Below the pieces are notes generated by a model that was not told where the DNA came from, did not search any database, and was given only the letters and a program-made list of their open reading frames with translations. Positions 56,257 through 64,000 of a DNA stretch of 64,000 nt are shown piece by piece. The stretch is from Pisolithus tinctorius. Taxonomy: Eukaryota; Basidiomycota; Agaricomycetes; Boletales; Pisolithaceae. Numbering within the stretch: position 1 is the stretch's first letter; each line of letters starts with the position of its first letter. The position numbers were made by a program, and so were the translations under genes. The DNA is taken from contig JANFAH010000015.1 in assembly GCA_024663395.1 (NCBI GenBank), forward strand, positions 496,001 to 560,000, in the 5' to 3' direction.

Positions 56257-56708
56257 GTCATAATTGCTAGACAAGCTACAAGTCTATGGGCTCAATCGGG
56301 CTTCGGATTGAGCAATTCAAGATTTCCAGAATGATGGCACATCCCGCAGGCTAGAGTCCGGGAGGTCATCCACTGAAAGTCGCAGTCGACGATCCCCTGG
56401 ACTCGAGCTCCCCCAAGGTTCTGCAACAGCACGAATCGCACAATGTAATATTACAATCATGATGCATGACGAGTCAGCCCTTCAAATAGATCAATGTGTC
56501 CTTCGTGCCCTGCGCACTGCGCAACTTCCGTGAGCGTCGAGTTTCCGCAGTGGAGTCCGATGTCACTGATTGATTATACCTTCCGTGACTCGCACCAGGT
56601 AAGACTTCTTTTTCACGCTGAACAGAGTATTCTGCAGTTGCTCTAAAATACATGGAGATACGTGCACGCGTTTCAAACCAATATCGAAGAAGCAGGTCCG
56701 TAGGTCAT
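56257..56708. other. Intergenic, no gene recognised
   Basis: Its last about 70 bp resemble the 3' flank of the second IRG-like gene (61810-61885), so the paralogues share 3' sequence too. Confidence 0.4.
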
Positions 56709-58052
56709 CTAAACCAGGCAGTCATCATCGTTCGCGCGGGCTGCACAACGATGAGAACAAGCCTCGTCAAGGATATCTTTAATCAATTCCAACTCATCGA
56801 TGATTTTGTGAGGTGTCCAGAGTGAGCGGTCCCTGACAATCGACAACAGCGTGCTGTTGGAGATCATGTAGACCCGTTGGTCAGGTAGGCCACCTTTCTT
56901 CAGGTTTTTCTTGACATTTGCTCGCGTATCCGTAATGAACCGTCTGCGAGCATCAGGAAACAGTGACTCGCGTACAGCTCTATCGTCACGATCACTGTCG
57001 TACCCATCCTTGTGCATGATATTGCGGATGTGGATGTCCGCTTTCGAGCGAACGATATACGTGGGGATCTGGAATCTCCTACAGTTTGTCAAGATTGCGA
57101 TGTCTGTCTCCGTGAAGCGATTGTCAAACAGGACAACGACGCAATCAAACACGAAAAGGCCCTGAGTGTTGAAGTACAGCCAGTCTGGTTGTTGCAGAGT
57201 CCCTGCTCCTGGAATGTCGTACCATACGAACGGCAAATCAGGGTTCGGGTCGGGATATCGACCTATCGTGACAGTAGTTTCGACGATTCCACTTTCTGCG
57301 GCATCTTGGTGCTGAGTATCCACCCCACGGATGGCATTGACAAACGATGACTTGCCACTTCCCGCGACACCTGCGACAGCGAAATGGAAGCGACCTTGCT
57401 CGTATTGCACCCTTTTTTTCGCTGCGGATATCTCCTCCAATGTGGGTATAACGACGGGCCGTATACCCCTCTTGAGGTATTCCTCTGCATCGGCCTGTAC
57501 CTCCTTAGCGGTCCGCGTGCTTTCTTCAGCCTCTCGTACAGTTTTCTCCACCACCGCTTGTGCAACCTTTACCCTTTCGACGATCTCCATGGAATTTTGC
57601 CGAGCTTTCTTGGCCTTTTCTTGAATTCTCTCTGTTTCTCTCCGAACTTCGTCCAAACGTTCGACGCTGGGCCCTTTCCCGCCGCGCCAGAATAGACCAA
57701 GTAATGGATCACCTTCTGCCTCGAGGGTCCGCTGCCTTCTCTTCGCCCTCCCAACTTCACGAGTGAGCTCTGCTTCGCGGTGCAGAGCTCTAACCTTGTC
57801 CCGGATCGCCTGGTCTGACTGTCGCTGAGCTTCCTCTGCTACGCGGGTTGCTTCGCTCGCGTTCTGCGCGGCAAGCTCTGCAATCCCCCGCACGTACTCT
57901 TCACCACTCTCGCTTTCAGCCAAAGCACGAAGTCTTGGATTGTCATGAACAGGACGTGTAGAAACGGATACGAGGCGTTTCCAGATGTGCCATGCAAGCT
58001 GCAGCAGAGCGCACCCAGCAACTCCGATACCAACGACTAGGACTTGTCCCAT
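56709..58052 (-). CDS. IRG-like GTPase with membrane anchor and coiled coil, copy 1
   Basis: A single exon of 447 aa starting MGQVLVVGIGVAGCALL. An N-terminal hydrophobic anchor (about residues 3-25) is followed by a long charged coiled coil (about 45-200, rich in Glu, Ala, Arg). The GTPase domain resembles the interferon-inducible (IRG/IIGP) family: G1 AVAGVAGSGKSS, then VETTVTIGRYP, G3 DIPGAGT, LFDNRFTETDIAIL and G4 VRSKADIHI. IRG proteins in animals act on intracellular membranes; the fungal role is unknown. The frame extends 69 codons further upstream, but the paralogue starts at the same MGQ and the extension is not protein-like. 5' and 3' flanks are shared with copy 2. Confidence 0.85.
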   Translation of the reverse strand: MGQVLVVGIGVAGCALLQLAWHIWKRLVSVSTRPVHDNPRLRALAESESGEEYVRGIAELAAQNASEATRVAEEAQRQSDQAIRDKVRALHREAELTREVGRAKRRQRTLEAEGDPLLGLFWRGGKGPSVERLDEVRRETERIQEKAKKARQNSMEIVERVKVAQAVVEKTVREAEESTRTAKEVQADAEEYLKRGIRPVVIPTLEEISAAKKRVQYEQGRFHFAVAGVAGSGKSSFVNAIRGVDTQHQDAAESGIVETTVTIGRYPDPNPDLPFVWYDIPGAGTLQQPDWLYFNTQGLFVFDCVVVLFDNRFTETDIAILTNCRRFQIPTYIVRSKADIHIRNIMHKDGYDSDRDDRAVRESLFPDARRRFITDTRANVKKNLKKGGLPDQRVYMISNSTLLSIVRDRSLWTPHKIIDELELIKDILDEACSHRCAARANDDDCLV

Positions 58053-58617
58053 TTCGCTGAAAGATATCTGGAATAAGCTTTGATCCTTAGACAACCCTGG
58101 ATTCGAGGCAATTGAAGTGATGGAACATACCCTGCATCCAGTTGGAGAAGTTAGAGAGAACGGCGAGAATGATGTGGAACTCTTTAATAGGGTCTTTACC
58201 CACTCCACGACTTTGAAACGAGGATTCCATTGATAAATCCTAGTCCGCAAATGGCGCAATCACACTTCATTCGCCGTCATCTTCTGGTCCATAACATGCC
58301 CATCAAGCATGGTTGATATGCCGATCATGCAACAATGTCTCTCCTAAAGGAGAGCCCCCGTTCCTAACCATCCTGTCAGTGTGTCCCCTGGACCCAGACT
58401 GGAACATCAGCAAGATGTTCACGTTCAATTCCGCTTTCCACTGGTACCGTTCAGCCAACCCGGGTATACTTTCTTGCCTGTGCACTTCATCTTCACACCA
58501 TCTTCATTTGGCAGGCTACTGTGCACCGTGACGGGCCAGGTCACCGGACCTGTAATGGATATAAGAGGTCAGCCTTGTGGAAAAAGATCCGTACCAACGC
58601 CTCGACTGCTTCCTGTA
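58053..58617. other. 5' flank of IRG-like copy 1, with a relic of another gene start
   Basis: No intact gene. 58465-58530 (TTTCTTGCCTGTGCACTTC, then TTTGGCAGGCTACTGTGCAC) matches 63845-63906, which leads into the ORF at the window end. Here the position of its ATG reads CGTGACGGG, so this appears to be a dead copy of that start. Confidence 0.45.
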
Positions 58618-59122
58618 TTATCGCAATCGACTACGGTCTCTGCAAGCCTTAGTACAGATGACATGCAAGGATTCTATCCGGAACTCGAGGTATGAATGCA
58701 TCGTGAATTCACAAAACGAGTGAACAGGGAGGTTTTCTGGTGAGGCAAAGGTTGGATCATGTCCAGAGCCAAGGACCACGCCGTCCGAAGCAAATGCTTC
58801 CATCCCCACTCAGCGTGCAAGTCCTTATTAATATCATTTGACGCGATACGCTTTCTGTGCACCCGTGTATATGGTCGTAGTGGCAATGGCTTTGCATGAC
58901 GATGTAAGCCAACTGTCCCGTGAGGTTCAAAGATGTACTCTTGTTTCCTTCGACGGTGACTGTTTCGATGAATTCTCTCAAACTTTTTACCCCGGTGCGA
59001 GGGGTGATCAAAACCGTGCTCGACGTTAATGGGTGAGCTTTGAATACGAGGACGGGCGACACCACCAAATCACTTCCACAGTGTACATCTTTCTCTGTAT
59101 CGCTGCAGTATGTGGGGGACAT
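58618..59122 (-). pseudogene. Metallo-beta-lactamase-fold gene, truncated
   Basis: Recognised by LTGQLAYIVMQSHCHYDHIHG, whose H-x-H-x-D-H is the zinc site of the metallo-beta-lactamase fold. Before it is STVLITPRTGVKSLREFIETV. After an apparent intron (about 58807-58870) come ASDGVVLGSGHDPTF and ASPENLPVHSFCEFT. The later part with the second zinc ligands and GDT motif is absent, and the sequence changes character near 58620. The 5' end is also unclear. It is probably a remnant of a hydrolase gene. Confidence 0.5.
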
Positions 59123-59750
59123 GGACGGGGAGCTGGCTGCTTCCAGTAAACAGAGAAAAACAAAGTATGCTAGTGACGAAAGTGAAGGCTACGCAGTAGT
59201 AGGAACACTCCACTGTGTCTTTCATCAGGAAGTGAATAGACGGTTTAAACCTGTTTAAACCTGTCACTGACTAGTCGTGACCATGATTCCGTCATTCCCT
59301 GTCCCTCAGATGTTGCGCTTATCATGAGTTGTAATGAGAAGATATGTATCAGACGCTGTTCTTTCACCACACCAAATATTATCCACTCGAAACAGGAGGA
59401 ATGATGACCACCTCTCCCCCACCCCTGATGTGGCAGGTCGCCGGTTCGTATACTATCACCGCATCTACGCTCCATCTCCTGGTGGCCAGAATCCTGTCAA
59501 GACCCGCACCGAGGTCAAGTCAGTCGAGGTGGGACGCCAAGGATTACAGGAAAAACGGCGCCGTTAGGAGTTTCACCGTGCCTTCGCAGCGACCAGTAGC
59601 GGTGGATGCTCCAGCAAAGTTAAGAACTGTAACTTTGGTCATGTGGGCGTCGTGGTTACTTGTAGATAGCTTTACGCTATACTGGTAAGTGTACACGGGC
59701 GTCCTACGCATTTTCGGTCGCTAGCCCCAGATGCGCCAGACAAGATGCCA

Positions 59751-60828
59751 TCAGTCCTTCCTGCAGAGCTCCGCACACCACCAGATCGGTCTTGAAGTAT
59801 TAACTGTCACGAATTTTTCCTCAGGGACCAGATGGTTCGACGTCGAAACCAATCCATCTAAGGATGATTCTGCCTCAGCTTACGAGAGAATGAAGAAGTC
59901 AGTGAAGGCATCATAACAAAGATCACTTTCGCGTACTTAGGTTCCAGCGGAGACCAGTGGTCGTCAATATCGTGGACTCCACTCCGACGGGTAGCAGCCC
60001 GCACGTAGGTCCCAGTATGTCGTGGTCGATGCGAATGCGATGCCGTCCCTAGGGTGCTTGTTTAGTACTAGCCCTCCATGATCGCACAACGTATACCTCG
60101 TCGAGCACCCAGGCAATGTTATCATCCGTGACCACAAATACCTTCTTTCGCGTTCGCCGTAACTTGTGCAAGTACGAGAGTGTATGTACGGTCTGGTCCA
60201 ATCTTCCACTCAATCCTCCAAGGATGATAATTTCGTACTTCGTAATAAGCCTTGAGATTGAGCAAATTCGCAGCGTTCGATAAAACTTAGAGACCCACCT
60301 CCCGATTCTCTAGTTTCTCCTTTTCCTGGATCGATTGAACACACTTCATTAAATCTGTCGAATTTTGGTCATGGTCTCGTACGACCGGAACGCCCTACCC
60401 GACACCCAGAGGTGAAAAGACTAAGACTTCAACATCGACAATCAAACCTTGGAGGTATAGTAATCCTGCACATCAGCCCGTAAGGAATCCAGGTCACCCT
60501 TGATCACGTTCGGAACATAGCTGCGATCCTTTCAGGTGAGGCAATCACGACAGTTCAAGAATAGCAAAACCCACGAGCAACGATGATCATCCTGGAGGAG
60601 ATCAAACAATCGGTTGGCACCTCCGTCTGCACAACAATGCCATGAGCAGGCGTTCCATAGTATGTCCAGTAGATTCCGGGAGAATGGTTGGTTTAGGATG
60701 ATTAATCCACGTGCAACTGGCGGCGTGCTCGGGATAGAAGGGTTCAAAAATGACACGTCCCACTCTGTGATCCCAGTCTGAGATGCATTATTGGGCGTGT
60801 AAAACAGCGTGCTTATGCCAGCACCCAT
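59751..60828 (-). CDS. THI80: Thiamine pyrophosphokinase
   Basis: Transfers pyrophosphate from ATP to thiamine to make the cofactor thiamine diphosphate (EC 2.7.6.2). Six exons join in frame to 267 aa: 60828-60575, 60520-60448, 60394-60299, 60237-60097, 60048-59937 and 59878-59751. The N-terminal catalytic domain has LIILNQPF, WHCCADGGANRLFDLL, VPNVIKGDLDSLR and VRDHDQNSTDLMK. The thiamine-binding C-terminal domain has IILGGLSGRLDQT, GPTCGLLPVG, LVSTSNHLV and SRPIWWCAEL. All are in the order found in eukaryotic TPK. Introns are 48-61 nt. The start Met is the least certain point, because about 40 variable residues precede the first conserved motif. The gene lies between the two IRG-like GTPases on the same strand. 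Confidence 0.92.
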
Positions 60829-61885
60829 GTTATTCACGACGACGTCTGCGAGAGTTGGCCTAGTGTGTCAAGTTTCAGCATTCCCACCCGCGGTCATCAT
60901 ATCAAATACGGTGCCAAGCAGTGTGTTGAAGAGACATGAAAAGCTGAAAACACCGGAATTCGCTGCTGCGGTTGCCAGTGAGTGGATGATAACCTGCATG
61001 GCAGTTGTGACTTGTAGGTAGCCCTTCAACTGCGACCAGGCATGTTCGTGCCAAAGCTATGTGCATGAGCTGAGATTGGTATCGTACATCGAACACAAGA
61101 ACCTACGCGACCCGACCGAAAGATAGTAAATCATGATGAACAGTACGTACATACTACGCGAGAAGGACAGGCCAGTACGTCTAATAGCTCCGCAACTCTA
61201 ATAGGTGCGCTGCAGACAGTAGCAGCCCTCGAACGCCAGCTGGAGCCTGGAGCATTCGTTTACTGCTCAAAACCGTGGACGTCTTAGACTCGCTGCGGGA
61301 ACAACATACTTTGGACATCTCCGCGGTAGAGTAGGAGAAGATCAAACTTGCAAATGACGTTGACCAATGTGCGCTGTGTCCCAAGCCGATGGGATGAAGC
61401 ATGTGACGGACTGTCTCACTGAGAAATGTATGGGAGGAGTCCTTATCTATTCTCTCCGGTCCTGACGGACCGGTACGGTTCAGATCCCAAGGAATGGACT
61501 TCGTGGTTTTGCAGTTGCATGCGCCATCTGTCAGAGCGTCAATAGTCTTTACCGTCTTCCCGCCATCGTAACTTTGCAGTGGCCGATCGTCCAGCATTCC
61601 ATACTTTGTCATGTTAGTTGAGCACTTAGTATTACAATCGTAGAAGATGCATTTGATACATGAGATCAATAGTCTTCGTGGTTGACCACACATTTTCTGT
61701 GGCCATGAGTAAGACTGCTTGCTCGCGCCGAACGGGATCGGAGCAGCCCACGGAGTGTACGACATACAATGTGAGGGGGAAAGAGATAAACTAGTTCACC
61801 CGCGTTAGCTATAACATGAACATAATCTAGTGGTGCACGTACGCGGGTATCAAACAAGTTTCGAAATAACAGGCCCATAAGCCAT
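60829..61885. other. Intergenic, no gene recognised
   Basis: A 194-codon frame (61181-61765, minus) is Ser/Cys-rich without motifs and is not supported. The segment next to 61885 is the 3' flank shared by the IRG-like paralogues. Confidence 0.35.
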
Positions 61886-63232
61886 CTAATCCGAGCAGTC
61901 ATCATTGTTTATGCGAGAGAAACGAGGAGAGCAAGCCTCGTCCAGGATGTCTTTAATCAAATCCAACTCGTCGATAATTCTGTAAGAGAACTGAAGTGAA
62001 CGATCCTTGACGATGGACAGCAGCGTCCTATTGGAGATCATGTAGACCCGTTGGTCAGGTAGTTCGGCTTCCTTGAGGTTCCGTTTGACATTTTCCCGTG
62101 TATCTGCAATGAACTTTTGGCGAGCGGTACTGTACTGCGACTCGCGCCCCGGCATCTCATCAAAATCACTGTCGTATCCGTTTTCATACATGATGTTGCG
62201 AATGTGTACGTCCGCCTTCGAGCGAACGATGTACGTCGGGATCTGGAATCTCCTGCAGTTCGTCAAGATTGCGATATCCGTCTGTGTGAAGCGATTGTCG
62301 AACAGGACGACGACACAGTCGAACACGAAGAGACCTTGGGCGTTGAAGTACAGCCAGTCTGGCTGATGCAGAGTCCCTGCCCCGGGAACATCGTACCACA
62401 CGAACGGAAAGTCAGAGTTCGGGTCTGGATATCGACCTATTGTAACAGTGGTTTCGACGACTCCAGTTTTCGCAGCGTCCTCATGCCGACTCTCCAGACC
62501 ACGGATGGCGTTGATCAACGATGACTTGCCACTACCGGCGACACCTGCGACAGCGAAATGAAAGCGACCTTGCTCATATTGCACCTTTGTTTTCGCTGCG
62601 GTTATTTCGTCCAATGTGGGTATGACGACCGGCTGTATACCCCTCTTAAGGCGTTCCTCTGCCTCCTCCTGCGCCTCCTTGGCAGCACGGGCAGTTTCTG
62701 CAGCTTCCTGTGCGGCTTTCTCTGCTGCCGCTTGTGCAGCCCTTGCCTTTTCGGCGATCTCCTTGGAAGCTTGCTGAGCGTCTTTAACCTTCTCTTCAGC
62801 CCGCCGTGTTTCTTTCTGGGCTTTCTCCAAACGTTTGGCCCTAGACTTTTTACTACCTCGTGATGACCCGCGCACTTGCGATGCGCTGCATTCTGCTTGG
62901 ATATTCTCCTCCTTTCTTCTCGCCTCCTCGGCCTTGCGAATGAGTTCATCTTCATGGAGGCGAGCTCTCCTCTCGTCCTGCCACGCTGCTTCTGATTGCT
63001 GTTGGGCCTGTTCAGCTGCCCGAGTTGCTTTGGTCGCATCCCGCGTTGCGAGTTGGGCCATTTCCAACACGTACTCCTTGCCGCTCTGGGTTTCAGCCAC
63101 GGCACGCAGTCTCGGGTTGTCACGAACACGATGTGTACGGATAAACCTGAGCCTTGTCCAGATGTGCCAAGCAAGGCGAAGTAGAGCGTAGCCAGCAAGT
63201 CCAACGGCGCCAATGGCTAGGACCTGACCCAT
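61886..63232 (-). CDS. IRG-like GTPase with membrane anchor and coiled coil, copy 2
   Basis: A single exon of 448 aa starting MGQVLAIGAVGLAGYALL (anchor about residues 3-25). The coiled coil (about 45-205) is made of Ala/Glu/Arg heptads and is more regular than in copy 1. The GTPase domain is nearly identical in its motifs: G1 GVAGSGKS (230-237), switch VETTVTIGRYP, G3 DVPG (281-284) and G4 SKAD (338-341). FNAQGLFVFDCVVVLFD and TNCRRFQIPTYIVRSK are conserved between the copies. The C-terminus ends in a helix (IKDILDEAC) and an Asp-rich tail. It is paralogous to 56709-58052. The high conservation of the GTPase half against the freer coiled coil suggests purifying selection. Confidence 0.87.
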   Translation of the reverse strand: MGQVLAIGAVGLAGYALLRLAWHIWTRLRFIRTHRVRDNPRLRAVAETQSGKEYVLEMAQLATRDATKATRAAEQAQQQSEAAWQDERRARLHEDELIRKAEEARRKEENIQAECSASQVRGSSRGSKKSRAKRLEKAQKETRRAEEKVKDAQQASKEIAEKARAAQAAAEKAAQEAAETARAAKEAQEEAEERLKRGIQPVVIPTLDEITAAKTKVQYEQGRFHFAVAGVAGSGKSSLINAIRGLESRHEDAAKTGVVETTVTIGRYPDPNSDFPFVWYDVPGAGTLHQPDWLYFNAQGLFVFDCVVVLFDNRFTQTDIAILTNCRRFQIPTYIVRSKADVHIRNIMYENGYDSDFDEMPGRESQYSTARQKFIADTRENVKRNLKEAELPDQRVYMISNRTLLSIVKDRSLQFSYRIIDELDLIKDILDEACSPRFSRINNDDCSD

Positions 63233-63905
63233 CCCATCAAACGATTACCTAGTCTTCATCCTTAGACAATCTTGTGTAGTGGAAATGATGGGAACGCACC
63301 CCGTACGCAGTTGGAGAAAGCAGGGAGAGCAATGGAACTAGTGTGGGGCTCTTTAAGGCCCTGTGATGGCGGCAAGGGCATCGAACTCGATAAGGAACGC
63401 CTGTGGAAGACTCGGCTATCCCATTCTCGTGCTGCTGTGGAAACCTACTGCACCGTCACATGGCCTGTGTAGATAATTAAATACGTATGACTCCGTCCGA
63501 AGAACTTCGAGGTTTAGGCCCGAATGTTAGCGAACCGTATCTGTGACTGCATGGCGGGACAGTGCAGACCAGTTGATCCACTGCCACGACATGGAGTGAA
63601 GGATACGAAGCATCCACATACATAGTGTGTGGGAAACAAGTATACGGCATCTACTAGTACATCACCGTTGGACCAAACCTGGAATGGTTGATTGGGTTTT
63701 CAACGTGTGGTCAAGGGGGCTTCCGCATGCCTGCTAAATCGGCGAGGTTAGGCTGACACCCTGGTAGCAATTGCCCGTTGCCCCGTGGTTCATTTTTGAC
63801 TTACTTTTTTGGCTGGCAAGTCATCGTTCTAGTGAGGGTACGTTTTCTTTCCTGTGCTCTTGGTCCCACCACTACAATCTTCGTCTGGCAGGCTACTCGT
63901 GCACA
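63233..63905. other. Divergent intergenic region
   Basis: Upstream of IRG-like copy 2 (minus) and of the plus-strand ORF at the window end. No other gene recognised. Confidence 0.4.
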
Positions 63906-64000
63906 ATGGGTCAAGCTGCGAGCACCATTCCTATCGTGCTGTACCAAGTGTATCGAATTGCAAAAGTCATCGTCAATATCGTTGACTCCATCGTCGAATC
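63906..64000 (+). CDS. Start of an unrecognised ORF with a myristoylation-like N-terminus (partial)
   Basis: The ATG opens a frame to the window end (31 codons) reading MGQAASTIPIVLYQV and continuing with an aliphatic helix. MGxxxS at the start fits N-myristoylation. A related but dead start lies at about 58465-58540, so this gene was duplicated together with the IRG-like gene. The family cannot be named from so few residues. Confidence 0.45.
   Translation, partial: MGQAASTIPIVLYQVYRIAKVIVNIVDSIVE

Noticed and set aside
59731..59916. Plus-strand 61-codon ORF with a plausible C-terminal look
   Set aside because: Lies exactly opposite the last exons of thiamine pyrophosphokinase, which are firmly supported.
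61181..61765. 194-codon minus-strand ORF
   Set aside because: No motif, odd Ser/Cys composition, not present near the other IRG-like gene; treated as chance.

Overview
This window looks like a chromosomal stretch of a filamentous basidiomycete, probably an agaricomycete. Genes are split by many short introns (about 47-80 nt, GT-AG). A GH37 trehalase, a fungal thioredoxin reductase, a thiamine pyrophosphokinase, an F-box/LRR protein and a 2-oxoglutarate oxygenase can all be reconstructed with intact frames. The rest is dominated by Ty3/Gypsy, Ty1/Copia and pogo-type elements. No rRNA, tRNA or CRISPR array was recognised.

Layout. 1-0.5 kb: 3' end of a PWI-domain (RBM25-like) gene. 2.2-5.1 kb: GPI-anchored trehalase. 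5.8-6.6 kb: unrecognised ORF. 7.0-19.9 kb: a pogo/Tigger-like DNA transposon split by a 10.4-kb Gypsy element. The Gypsy element carries gag-pro, pol behind a probable -1 frameshift site, and an antisense four-exon gene with a Zn2Cys6 motif. 20-23 kb: two paralogous small P-loop GTPases. 23.2-24.6 kb: thioredoxin reductase. 25-26.4 kb: single-pass membrane protein. 27.2-29.0 kb: F-box protein. 29.7-31.3 kb: 2OG oxygenase containing a 7-nt exon. 31.7-34.3 kb: gene relics.

34.4-53.6 kb is an old direct segmental duplication of about 4.7 kb (copies near 34.4-39.1 and 48.7-53.6). Each copy keeps a small membrane protein with two PPxY motifs and a coiled-coil gene, which is intact only in the second copy. 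Between the copies lie a broken HET-like gene and a nearly pristine 8.2-kb Copia element. That Copia element has two extra ORFs, one encoding a predicted membrane protein, between its 5' LTR and gag. 53.6-56.3 kb: a second pogo-like transposon. 56.7-63.2 kb: two IRG-like GTPases with an N-terminal membrane anchor and coiled coil, flanking a metallo-beta-lactamase relic and a thiamine pyrophosphokinase. The window ends inside a new ORF with a myristoylation-like start.

The housekeeping genes do not form an operon-like pathway. The accessory part is a mosaic of duplicated GTPase genes, a HET-like remnant and nested transposons. The most novel leads are two: (i) the Gypsy element, where an antisense Zn2Cys6 gene coincides with dozens of dispersed AATTCCG/CGGAATT heptamers and with purely CpG-type LTR decay, suggesting an element-encoded regulator or anti-silencing system; (ii) the Copia element with a membrane-protein ORF and a second unknown ORF upstream of gag.
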